This document shows positions 10,155 to 21,890 of a stretch of DNA of 64,000 nucleotides, piece after piece; the first letter of the stretch is position 1, and each line of letters opens with the position of its first letter. The position numbers and the translations under genes were made by a program. The notes beneath the pieces were generated by a model that searched no databases, had not been told where the DNA came from, and saw only the letters and a list, made by a program, of their open reading frames with translations. Location of the stretch: positions 620,001 through 684,000 of the forward strand of contig JAWQEG010000470.1 in NCBI GenBank assembly GCA_033782935.1, read 5' to 3'. This DNA is from Petrolisthes cinctipes (Eukaryota; Arthropoda; Malacostraca; Decapoda; Porcellanidae).

Positions 10155-12499
10155 GCCTACTCCGTGTTAAAGTATTTTCAAAATAAAGGCCAAAAACATA
10201 CTGAAAATCGATCTTTTAGGTGCCGAAAAGTCGATATGTGCATGCATCTTCTGTACCCGTTTATATCTCAAATTCTGGCCCTAAACACCCGAAAATTCGA
10301 TATTTTGGGGTCCCAGAAGCGATATGTACATGCCTACTCCGTGTTAGCCTACTCAGTGCTAGAATGTTTTCAAAATATAGGCTCAAAACATGCTCGAAAT
10401 CGATATTTTAGGTGCCCAAAAGTCGATATGTGCATGCATTTTCTGTACTCGTTTATATCTCAAATTCAAGCTCAAAACACCCGAAAAATCTATATTTTGG
10501 GGTCCCAGAATCGATCTGTACATGCCTACTCAGTGCTAGAATATTTTCAAAATATAGGCTCAAAAAATGCTAAAAATCGATATTTTAGATGCGTAAAGGC
10601 GATATCTCAAATTCAGGCCCAAAACACCCGAAAATTCTATATTTTTGGGTCCCAGAAGCGATCTGTACATGCCTACTCCGAGTTAGAGTATTTTCAAAAT
10701 TCAGGCCCAAAACATGCTAAAAATCGATATTTTTGGTGCCCAAAGTCAATATGTGTATGCATCTTCTATACTCGTTTATATCTCAAATTCAGGCTCAAAA
10801 CACCCGAAAATTCGATATTTTGTGGTCCCAGAAGCGATCTCTACATGCCTACTCAGTGCTAGAATGTTTTCAAAATATAGGCTCAAAACATGCTCAAAAT
10901 CGATATTTTAGGTGCCCAAAAGTCGATATGTGCATGCATCTTCTGTACTCGTTTATATCTCAAATTCAAGCTCAAAACACCCGAAAATTCGATATTTTGG
11001 GGTCCCGGAAGCGATCTGTACATGCCTACTCAGTGCTAGAATATTTTCAAAATATAGGCTCAAAACATGTTAAAAATCGATATTTTAGGTGCCAAAAAGT
11101 CGATATCTCAAATTAAGGCCCAAAACACCCGAAAATTCGATATTTAGGGGTCCCAGAAGCGATCTGTACATGCCTACTCCGTGTTAGAGTATTTTCAAAA
11201 TACAGGCCCAAAACATGCACAAAATCGATGTTTTAGGTGCCCAAAAGTCGATATGTGCATGCATCTTCAGTACACGCTTATATCTCAAAATCATTCTCAA
11301 AACACCCGAAAATTCGATATTTTGGGGTCCCAGAAGCGATCTGTACATGCCTACTCCGTGATAGAGTATTTTCAAAATACATGCCCTAAACATGCTGAAA
11401 ATCGATATTTTAGATGCCCAAAGTCAATATGTGCATGCATCTTCTGTACCCGTTTATATCTCAAATTCTGGCCCTAAACACCCGAAAATTCAATATTTTG
11501 GGGTCCCAGAAGCAATTTGTACATGCCTACTCAGTGCTAGAATATTTTCAAAATATAGGCTAAAAACATGTTAAAAATCGATATTTTAGGTGCCAAAAAG
11601 TCGATATCTCAAATTAAGGCCCAAAACACCCGAAACTTCGATATTTAGGGGTCCCAGAAGCGATCTGTACATGCCTACTCCGTGTTAGAGTATTTTCAAA
11701 ATACAGGCCAAAAACATACTGAAAATCGATGTTTTAGGTGCCAAAAAGTCGATATGTGCATGCATCTTCTGTACCCGTTTATATCTCAAATTCTTCACTA
11801 AACACCCGAAAATTTGATATTTTTGGGTCCCAGAAGCGATCTGTACATGCCTACTCAGTGCTTGAATGTTTTCAAAATATAGGCTCAAAACATGCTCAAA
11901 ATCGATATTTTAGGTGCCCAAAAGTCGATATATGCATGCATCTTCTGTACTCGTTTATATCTCAAATTCAAGCTCAAAACACCCGAAAATTCGATATTTA
12001 TGGGTCCCAGAAGCGATCTGTACATGCCTACTCAGTGCGAGAATATTTTCAAAATATAGGCTAAAAACATGCTAAAAATCGATCTTTTAGGTGCCAAAAA
12101 GTCGATATCTCAAATTCAGTCCCAAAACACCCGAAAATTCGATATTTAGGGGTCCCAGAAGCGATCTGTATATGCCTAATCCGTGTTAGAGTATTTTCAA
12201 AATACAGGCCAAAAACATACTGAAAATCGATCTTTTATGTGCCCAAAAGTCGATATGTGCATGTATCTTCTGTACCCGTTTATATCTCAAATTTAGGCTC
12301 AAAACACCCGAAAATTCAATATTATGGTAGGCCCAGAAGCAATCTGTACATGCCTACTCAGTGCTAGAATATTTTCAAAATATAGGCTAAAAACATGCTA
12401 AAAATCGATCTTTTAGGTTCCCAAAAGTCGAAATCTCAAATTCAGTCCCAAAACACCCGAAAATTCGATATTTAGGGGTCCCATAAGGGATTTGTACAT
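10155..12499. repeat. Domain II unit 1, 14-mer, 2345 bp
   Basis: Monomer lengths are 177, 192, 147, 176, 177, 148, 177, 176, 148, 176, 177, 148, 178, 148. Compared with the 15-mer, the 147 bp monomer at position 12 is missing. The sixth monomer is also a 148 bp M3 type where the 15-mer has a 147 bp M4 type. The opening reads 'ggtccaataaggg', a small variant of the usual 'cccataaggg'. Confidence 0.88.
10524..10670. repeat. Short monomer class M4, 147 bp ('gcgtaaaggc' type; example)
   Basis: M4 carries the same 29 bp deletion as M3, but the sequence before it reads 'gtgcgtaaaggcgatatc' instead of 'gtgccaaaaagtcgatatc'. That makes it one base shorter. It is absent from region I, appears from about 10.5 kb onward and is frequent up to about 60.6 kb. 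It is therefore a useful marker of the later HOR domains. It often follows a 177 or 192 bp monomer. Confidence 0.9.
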
Positions 12500-14813
12500 G
12501 CCTACTCCGTGTTAGAGTATTTTCAAAATAAAGGCCAAAAACATACTGAAAATAGATCTTTTAGGTGCCGAAAAGTCGATATGTGCATGCATCTTCTGTA
12601 CCCGTTTATATCTCAAATTCTGGCCCTAAACACCCGAAAATTCGATATTTTGGGGTCCCAGAAGCGATCTGTACATGCCTACTCCGTGTTAGCCTACTCA
12701 GTGCTAGAATGTTTTCAAAATATAGGCACAAAACATGCTCGAAATCGATATTTTAGGTGCCCAAAAGTCGATATGTGCATGCATTTTCTGTACTCGTTTA
12801 TATCTCAAATTCAAGCTCAAAACACCCGAAAAATCTATATTTTGGGGTCCCAGAATCGATCTGTACATGCCTACTCAGTGCTATAATATTTTCAAAATAT
12901 AGGCTCAAAACATGCTAAAAATCGATATTTTAGATGCGTAAAGGCGATATCTCAAATTCAGGCCCAAAACACCCGAAAATTCTATATTTTTGGGTCCCAG
13001 AAGCGATCTGTACATGCCTACTCCGAGTTAGAGTATTTTCAAAATTCAGGCCCAAAACATGCTAAAAATCGATATTTTTGGTGCCCAAAGTCAATATGTG
13101 TATGCATCTTCTATACTCGTTTATATCTCAAATTCAAGCTCAAAACACCCGAAAATTCGATATTTTGGGGTCCCGGAAGCGATCTGTACATGCCTACTCA
13201 GTGCTAGAATATTTTCAAAATATAGGTTCAAAACATGCTAAAAATCGATATTTTAGGTGCGTAAAGGCGATATCTCAAATTCAGGCCCAAAACACTCGAA
13301 TATTCGATATTTTGGGGTCCCAGAAGCGATCTGTACATGCCTACTCCGTGTTAGAGTATTTTCAAAATACAGGCCCAAAACATGCTCAAAATCGATATTT
13401 TAGGTGCCCAAAAGTCGATATGTGCATGCATCTTCAGTACCCGTTTATATCTCAAATTCAGGCTCAAAACACCCGAAAATTCGATATTTTGGTGTCCCAG
13501 AAGCGATCTGTACATGCCTACTCCGTGTTAGAGTATTTTCAAAATACATGCCCTAAACATGCTGAAAATCGATATTTTAGATGCCCAAAGTCAATATGTG
13601 CATGCATCTTCTGTACCCGTTTATATCTCAAATTCTGGCCCTAAACACCCGAAAATTCAATATTATGGGCTCCCAGAAGCAATCTGTACATGCCTACTCA
13701 GTGCTAGAATATTTTCAAAATATAGGCTAAAAACATGTTAAAAATCGATATTTTAGGTGCCAAAAAGTCGATATCTCAAATTAAGGCCCAAAACACCCGA
13801 AACTTCGATATTTAGGGGTCCCAGAAGCGATCTGTACATGCCTACTCCGTCTTAGAGTATTTTCAAAATACAGGCCAAAAACATACTGAAAATCGATGTT
13901 TAAGGTGCCAAAAAGTCGATATGTGCATGCATCTTCTGTACCCGTTTATATCTCAAATTCTTCACTAAACACCCGAAAATTCGATATTTTTGGGTCCCAG
14001 AAGCGATCTGTACATGCCTACTCAGTGCTTGAATGTTTTCAAAATATAGGCTCAAAACATGCTCAAAATCGATATTTTAGGTGCCCAAAAGTCGATATAT
14101 GCATGCATCTTCTGTACTCGTTTATATCTCAAATTCAAGCTCAAAACACCCGAAAATTCGATATTTTGGGGTCCCAGAAGCGATCTGTACATGCCTACTC
14201 AGTATTAGAATATTTTCAAAATATAGGCTCAAAACATGCTAAAAATCGATATTTTAGGTGCGTAAAGGCGATATCTCAAATTCAGGCCCAAAACACCCGA
14301 AAATTCGATATTTATGGGTCCCAGAAGCGATCTGTACATGCCTACTCAGTGCGAGAATATTTTCAAAATATAGGCTAAAAACATGCTAAAAATCGATCTT
14401 TTAGGTGCCAAAAAGTCGATATCTCAAATTCAGTCCCAAAACACCCGAAAATTCGATATTTAGGGGTCCCAGAAGCGATCTGTATATGCCTAATCCGTGT
14501 TAGAGTATTTTCAAAATACAGGCCAAAAACATACTGAAAATCGATCTTTTATGTGCCCAAAAGTCGATATGTGCATGTATCTTCTGTTCCCGTTTACATC
14601 TCAAATTTAGGCTCAAAACACCTGAAAATTCAATATTATGGTAGGCCCAGAAGCAATCTGTACATGCCTACTCAGTGCTAGAATATTTTCAAAATATAGG
14701 CTAAAAACATGCTTAAAATCGATCTTTTAGGTTCCCAAAAGTCGAAATCTCAAATTCAGTCCCAAAACACCCGAAAATTCGATATTTAGGGGTCCCATAA
14801 GGGATTTGTACAT
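12500..14813. repeat. Domain II unit 2, 14-mer, 2314 bp
   Basis: Monomer lengths are 177, 192, 147, 176, 147, 177, 176, 148, 176, 177, 147, 148, 178, 148. It is exactly 177 bp shorter than the 15-mer. Positions 4 and 5 are fused at about 13130: the left part is position 4 ('gtcaatatgtgtatgc') and the right part is position 5 ('caagctcaaaacaccc', then 'gtcccggaagc'). Confidence 0.9.
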
Positions 14814-16127
14814 GCCTACTCCGTGTTAGAGTATTTTCAAAATAATGGCCAAAAACATACTGAAAATCGATCTTTTAGGTGCCGAAAAGTCGATATGTGC
14901 CTGCATCTTCTGTACCCGTTTATATCTCAAATTCTGGCCCTAAACACCCGAAAATTCGATATTTTGGGGTCCCAGAAGCGATCTGTACATGCCTACTCCG
15001 TGTTAGCCTACTCAGTGCTAGAATGTTTTCAAAATATAGGCTCAAAACATGCTCGAAATCGATATTTTAGGTGCCCAAAAGTCGATATGTGCATGCATTT
15101 TCTGTACTCGTTTATATCTCAAATTCAAGCTCAAAACACCCGAAAAATCTATATTTTGGGGTCCCAGAATCGATCTGTACATGCCTACTCAGTGCTAGAA
15201 TATTTTCAAAATATAGGCTCAAAACATGCTAAAAATCGATATTTTAGATGCGTAAAGGCGATATCTCAAATTCAGGCCCAAAACACCCGAAAATTCGATA
15301 TTTAGGGGTCCCATAAGGGATTTGTACATGCCTACTCCGTGTTAGAGTATTTTCAAAATAAAGGCCAAAAACATACTGAAAATCGATCTTTTAGGTGCCG
15401 AAAAGTCGATATATGCATGCATCTTCTGTACTCGTTTATATCTCAAATTCAAGCTCAAAACACCCGAAAATTCGATATTTTGGGGTCCCAGAAGCGATCT
15501 GTACATGCCTACTCAGTATTAGAATATTTTCAAAATATAGGCTCAAAACATGCTAAAAATCGATATTTTAGGTGCGTAAAGGCGATATCTCAAATTCAGG
15601 CCCAAAACACCCGAAAATTTGATATTTATGGGTCCCAGAAGCGATCTGTACATGCCTACTCAGTGCGAGAATATTTTCAAAATATAGGCTAAAAACATGC
15701 TAAAAATCGATCTTTTAGGTGCCAAAAAGTCGATATCTCAAATTCAGTCCCAAAACACCCGAAAATTCGATATTTAGGGGTCCCAGAAGCCATCTGTATA
15801 TGCCTAATCCGTGTTAGAGTATTTTCAAAATACAGGCCAAAAACATACTGAAAATCGATCTTTTATGTGCCCAAAAGTCGATATGTGCATGTATCTTCTG
15901 TACCCGTTTATATCTCAAATTTAGGCTCAAAACACCCGAAAATTCAATATTATGGTAGGCCCAGAAGCAATCTGTACATGCCTACTCAGTGCTAGAATAT
16001 TTTCAAAATATAGGCTAAAAACATGCTAAAAATCGATCTTTTAGGTTCCCAAAAGTCGAAATCTCAAATTCAGTCCCAAAACACCCGAAAATTCGATATT
16101 TAGGGGTCCCATAAGGGATTTGTACAT
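14814..16127. repeat. Domain II unit 3, collapsed 8-mer, 1314 bp
   Basis: Monomer lengths are 177, 192, 147, 177, 147, 148, 178, 148. The loss of 1177 bp relative to the 15-mer equals the sum of positions 4-10. A second copy of the unit-opening signature sits inside, at 15311-15360. The monomer at 15330 begins like position 1 and ends like position 11 ('gtcgatatatgcatgc', then 'actcgtttat'). At least two exchanges are needed to explain this. Confidence 0.88.
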
Positions 16128-18618
16128 GCCTACTCCGTGTTAGAGTATTTTCAAAATAAAGGCCAAAAACATACTGAAAATCGATCTTTTAGGTGCCGAA
16201 AAGTCGATATGTGCATGCATCTTCTGTACCCGTTTATATCTCAAATTCTGGCCCTAAACACCCGAAAATTCGATATTTTGGGGTCCCAGAAGCGATCTGT
16301 ACATGCCTACTCCGTGTTAGCCTACTCAGTGCTAGAATGTTTTCAAAATATAGGCTCAAAACATGCTCGAAATCGATATTTTAGGTGCCCAAAAGTCGAT
16401 ATGTGCATGCATTTTCTGTACTCGTTTATATCTCAAATTCAAGCTCAAAACACCCGAAAAATCTATATTTTGGGGTCCCAGAATCGATCTGTACATGCCT
16501 ACTCAGTGCTAGAATATTTTCAAAATATAGGCTCAAAACATGCTAAAAATCGATATTTTAGATGCGTAAAGGCGATATCTCAAATTCAGGCCCAAAACAC
16601 CCGAAAATTCGATATTTTTGGGTCCCAGAAGCGATCTGTACATGCCTACTCCGAGTTAGAGTATTTTCAAAATTCAGGCCCAAAACATGCCAAAAATCGA
16701 TATTTTTGGTGCCCAAAGTCAATATGTGTATGCATCTTCCATACTCGTTTATATCTCAAATTCAGGCTCAAAACACCCGAAAATTCGATATTTTGGGGTC
16801 CCAGAAGCGATCTCTACATGCCTACTCAGTGCTAGAATGTTTTCAAAATATAGGCTCAAAACATGCTCAAAATCGATATTTTAGGTGCCCAAAAGTCGAT
16901 ATGTGCATGCATCTTCTGTACTCGTTTATATCTCAAATTCAAGCTCAAAACACCCGAAAATTCGATATTTTGGGGTCCCGGAAGCGATCTGTACATGCCT
17001 ACTCAGTTCTAGAATATTTTCAAAATATAGGCTCAAAACATGCTAAAAATCGATATTTTAGGTGCGTAAAGGCGATATCTCAAATTCAGGCCCAAAACAC
17101 TCGAATATTCGATATTATGGGGTCCCAGAAGCGATCTGTACATGCCTACTCCGTGTTAGAGTATTTTCAAAATACAGGCCAAAAACATGCTCAAAATCGA
17201 TATTTTAGGTGCCCAAAAGTCGATATGTGCATGCATCTTCAGTACCCGTTTATATCTCAAATTCAGGCTCAAAACACCCGAAAATTCGATATTTTGGGGT
17301 CCCAGAAGCGATCTGTACATACCTACTCCGTGTTAGAGTATTTTCAAAATACATGCCCTAAACATGCTGAAAATCGATATTTTAGATGCCCAAAGTCAAT
17401 ATGTGCATGCATCTTCTGTACCCGTTTATATCTCAAATTCTGGCCCTAAACACCCGAAAATTCAATATTTTGGGGTCCCAGAAGCAATCTGTACATGCCT
17501 ACTCAGTGCTAGAATATTTTCAAAATATAGGCTAAAAACATGTTAAAAATCGATATTTTAGGTGCCAAAAAGTCGATATCTCAAATTAAGGCCCAAAACA
17601 CCCGAAACTTCGATATTTAGGGGTCCCAGAAGCGATCTGTACATGCCTACTCCGTGTTAGAGTATTTTCAAAATACAGGCCAAAAACATACTGAAAATCG
17701 ATGTTTTAGGTGCCAAAAAGTCGATATGTGCATGCATCTTCTGTACCCGTTTATATCTCAAATTCTTCACTAAACACCCGAAAATTCGATATTTTTGGGT
17801 CCCAGAAGCGATCTGTACATGCCTACTCAGTGCTTGAATGTTTTCAAAATATAGGCTCAAAACATGCTCAAAATCGATATTTTAGGTGCCCAAAAGTCGA
17901 TATATGCATGCATCTTCTGTACTCGTTTATATCTCAAATTCAAGCTCAAAACACCCGAAAATTCGATATTTTGGGGTCCCAGAAGCGATCTGTACATGCC
18001 TACTCAGTATTAGAATATTTTCAAAATATAGGCTCAAAACATGCTAAAAATCGATATTTTAGGTGCGTAAAGGCGATATCTCAAATTCAGGCCCAAAACA
18101 CCCGAAAATTCGATATTTATGGGTCCCAGAAGCGATCTGTACATGCCTACTCAGTGCGAGAATATTTTCAAAATATAGGCTAAAAACATGCTAAAAATCG
18201 ATCTTTTAGGTGCCAAAAAGTCGATATCTCAAATTCAGTCCCAAAACACCCGAAAATTCGATATTTAGGGGTCCCAGAAGCGATCTGTATATGCCTAATC
18301 CGTGTTACAGTATTTTCAAAATACAGGCCAAAAACATACTGAAAATCGATCTTTTATGTGCCCAAAAGTCGATATGTGCATGTATCTTCTGTACCCGTTT
18401 ATATCTCAAATTTAGGCTCAAAACACCCGAAAATTCAATATTATGGTAGGCCCAGAAGCAATCTGTACATGCCTACTCAGTGCTAGAATATTTTCAAAAT
18501 ATAGGCTAAAAACATGCTAAAAATCGATCTTTTAGGTTCCCAAAAGTCGAAATCTCAAATTCAGTCCCAAAACACCCGAAAATTCGATATTTAGGGGTCC
18601 CATAAGGGATTTGTACAT
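16128..18618. repeat. Domain II unit 4, complete 15-mer, 2491 bp
   Basis: This is the longest unit of the family and the reference for the others. Monomer starts are 16128, 16305, 16497, 16644, 16820, 16997, 17144, 17321, 17497, 17645, 17821, 17998, 18145, 18293 and 18471. It holds the longest open frame of the window (16562-17449, 295 codons). I treat that frame as incidental, because it spans several 177/147 bp monomers whose lengths are all multiples of three. Confidence 0.92.
16305..16496. repeat. 192 bp monomer with 15 bp microduplication (example)
   Basis: The segment 'gcctactccgtgtta' is followed directly by a second version, 'gcctactcagtgcta', adding 15 bp. The first copy matches the M1-type left end and the second the M2/M3-type left end, so the insertion looks like a slipped join between two monomer classes. 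The same structure starts at 10332, 12677, 14991, 16305, 18796, 20786 and 24962, always as the second monomer of a domain II unit. It was not seen outside these places. Confidence 0.9.
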
Positions 18619-20608
18619 GCCTACTCCGTGTTAGAGTATTTTCAAAATAAAGGCCAAAAACATACTGAAAATCGATCTTTTAGGTGCCGAAAAGTCGATA
18701 TGTGCATGCATCTTCTGTACCCGTTTATATCTCAAATTCTGGCCCTAAACACCCGAAAATTCGATATTTTGGGGTCCTAGAAGCGATCTGTACATGCCTA
18801 CTCCGTGTTAGCCTACTCAGTGCTAGAATATTTTCAAAATATAGGCTCAAAACATGCTCGAAATCGATATTTTAGGTGCCCAAAAGTCGATATGTGCATG
18901 CATTTTCTGTACTCGTTTATATCTCAAATTCAAGCTCAAAACACCCGAAAAATCTATATTTTGGGGTCCCAGAATCGATCTGTACATGCCTACTCAGTGC
19001 TATAATATTTTCAAAATATAGGCTCAAAACATGCTAAAAATCGATATTTTAGATGCGTAAAGGCGATATCTCAAATTCAGGCCCAAAACACCCGAAAATT
19101 CTATATTTTTGGGTCCCAGAAGCGATCTGTACATGCCTACTCCGAGTTAGAGTATTTTCAAAATTCAGGCCCAAAACATGCTAAAAATCGATATTTTTGG
19201 TGCCCAAAGTCAATATGTGCATGCATCTTCAGTACCCGCTTATATCTCAAAATCAGGCTCAAAACACCCGAAAATTCGATATTTTGGGGTCCCAGAAGCG
19301 ATCTGTACATGCCTACTCCGTGATAGAATATTTTCAAATTACATTCCCTAAACATGCTGAAAATCGATATTTTAGATGCCCAAAGTCAATATGTGCATGC
19401 ATCTTCTGTAAACGTTTATATATCTAATTCTGGCCCTAAACACCCGAAAATTCAATATTTTGGGGTCCCAGAAGCAATTTGTACATGCCTACTCAGTGCT
19501 AGAATATTTTCAAAATATAGGCTAAAAACATGCTAAAAATCGATATTATAGGTGCCAAAAAGTCGATATCTCAAATTAAGGCCCAAAACACCTGAAACTT
19601 CGATATTTAGGGGTCCCAGAAGCGATCTGTACATGCCTACTCCGTGTTAGAGTATTTTCAAAATACAGGCCAAAAACATACTGAAAATCGATGTTTTAGG
19701 TGCCAAAAAGTCGATATGTGCATGCATCTTCTGTACTCGTTTATATCTCAAATTCTTCACTAAACACCCGAAAATTCGATATTTTTGGGTCCCAGAAGCG
19801 ATCTGTACATGCCTACTCAGTGCTTGAATGTTTTCAAAATATAGGCTCAAAACATGCTCAAAATCGATATTTTAGGTGCCCAAAAGTCGATATATGCATG
19901 CATCTTCTGTACTCGTTTATATCTCAAATTCAAGCTCAAAACACCCGAAAATTCGATATTTTGGGGTCCCAGAAGCGATCTGTACATGCCTACTCAGTAT
20001 TAGAATATTTTCAAAATATAGGCTCAAAACATGCTAAAAATCGATATTTTAGGTGCGTAAAGGCGATATCTCAAATTCAGGCCCAAAACACCCGAAAATT
20101 CGATATTTATGGGTCCCAGAAGCGATCTGTACATGCCTACTCAGTGCGAGAATATTTTCAAAATATAGGCTAAAAACATGCTAAAAATCGATCTTTTAGG
20201 TGCCAAAAAGTCGATATCTCAAATTCAGTCCCAAAACACCCGAAAATTCGATATTTAGGGGTCCCAGAAGCGATCTGTATATGCCTAATCCGTGTTACAG
20301 TATTTTCAAAATACAGGCCAAAAACATACTGAAAATCGATCTTTTATGTGCCCAAAAGTCGATATGTGCATGTATCTTCTGTACCCGTTTATATCTCAAA
20401 TTTAGGCTCAAAACACCCGAAAATTCAATATTATGGTAGGCCCAGAAGCAATCTGTACATGCCTACTCAGTGCTAGAATATTTTCAAAATATAGGCTAAA
20501 AACATGCTAAAAATCGATCTTTTAGGTTCCCAAAAGTCGAAATCTCAAATTCAGTCCCAAAACACCCGAAAATTCGATATTTAGGGGTCCCATAAGGGAT
20601 TTGTACAT
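18619..20608. repeat. Domain II unit 5, 12-mer, 1990 bp (recent duplicate A)
   Basis: Monomer lengths are 177, 192, 147, 176, 176, 148, 176, 177, 147, 148, 178, 148. It is 501 bp shorter than the 15-mer, the sum of three monomers (177+147+177). The fused monomer starting at 19135 combines the left end of position 4 with the right end of position 7 ('cttcagtacccgctta'). Private marks such as 'gatagaatattttcaaatt' (about 19321), 'gtaaacgtttatatatc' and 'ggtcctagaagcg' are shared with the next unit. Confidence 0.92.
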
Positions 20609-21890
20609 GCCTACTCCGTGTTAGAGTATTTTCAAAATAAAGGCCAAAAACATACTGAAAATCGATCTTTTAGGTGCCGAAAAGTCGATATGTGCATGCA
20701 TCTTCTGTACCCGTTTATATCTCAAATTCTGGCCCTAAACACCCGAAAATTCGATATTTTGGGGTCCTAGAAGCGATCTGTACATGCCTACTCCGTGTTA
20801 GCCTACTCAGTGCTAGAATATTTTCAAAATATAGGCTCAAAACATGCTCGAAATCGATATTTTAGGTGCCCAAAAGTCGATATGTGCATGCATTTTCTGT
20901 ACTCGTTTATATCTCAAATTCAAGCTCAAAACACCCGAAAAATCTATATTTTGGGGTCCCAGAATCGATCTGTACATGCCTACTCAGTGCTATAATATTT
21001 TCAAAATATAGGCTCAAAACATGCTAAAAATCGATATTTTAGATGCGTAAAGGCGATATCTCAAATTCAGGCCCAAAACACCCGAAAATTCTATATTTTT
21101 GGGTCCCAGAAGCGATCTGTACATGCCTACTCCGAGTTAGAGTATTTTCAAAATTCAGGCCCAAAACATGCTAAAAATCGATATTTTTGGTGCCCAAAGT
21201 CAATATGTGCATGCATCTTCAGTACCCGCTTATATCTCAAAATCAGGCTCAAAACACCCGAAAATTCGATATTTTGGGGTCCCAGAAGCGATCTGTACAT
21301 GCCTACTCCGTGATAGAATATTTTCAAATTACATTCCCTAAACATGCTGAAAATCGATATTTTAGATGCCCAAAGTCAATATGTGCATGCATCTTCTGTA
21401 AACGTTTATATATCTAATTCTGGCCCTAAACACCCGAAAATTCAATATTTTGGGGTCCCAGAAGCAATTTGTACATGCCTACTCAGTGCTAGAATATTTT
21501 CAAAATATAGGCTAAAAACATGCTAAAAATCGATATTATAGGTGCCAAAAAGTCGATATCTCAAATTAAGGCCCAAAACACCTGAAACTTCGATATTTAG
21601 GGGTCCCAGAAGCGATCTGTACATGCCTACTCCGTGTTAGAGTATTTTCAAAATACAGGCCAAAAACATACTGAAAATCGATGTTTTAGGTGCCAAAAAG
21701 TCGATATGTGCATGCATCTTCTGTACCCGTTTATATCTCAAATTCTTTACTAAACACCCGAAAATTCGATATTTTTGGGTCCCAGAAGCGATCTGTACAT
21801 GCCTACTCAGTACTTGAATGTTTTCAAAATATAGGCTCAAAACATGCTCAAAATCGATATTTTAGGTGCCCAAAAGTCGATATATGCATG
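20609..21890. repeat. Domain II unit 6, start of recent duplicate B (1990 bp offset)
   Basis: The sequence follows 18619 onward at a fixed 1990 bp offset, including all private marks. By eye I find only isolated changes, such as 'ttctttacta' for 'ttcttcacta' and 'tacttgaatg' for 'tgcttgaatg' near 21750-21815. Similarity to copy A breaks at about 21890, where 'catattctatacccg' replaces 'catcttctgtactcg'. Confidence 0.9.

Noticed and set aside
16562..17449. 295-codon open reading frame as a protein gene
   Set aside because: It lies wholly inside satellite monomers and repeats about every 59 residues. Similar frames end wherever a 176 or 148 bp monomer shifts phase. No promoter, intron or distinct flanking sequence is visible.
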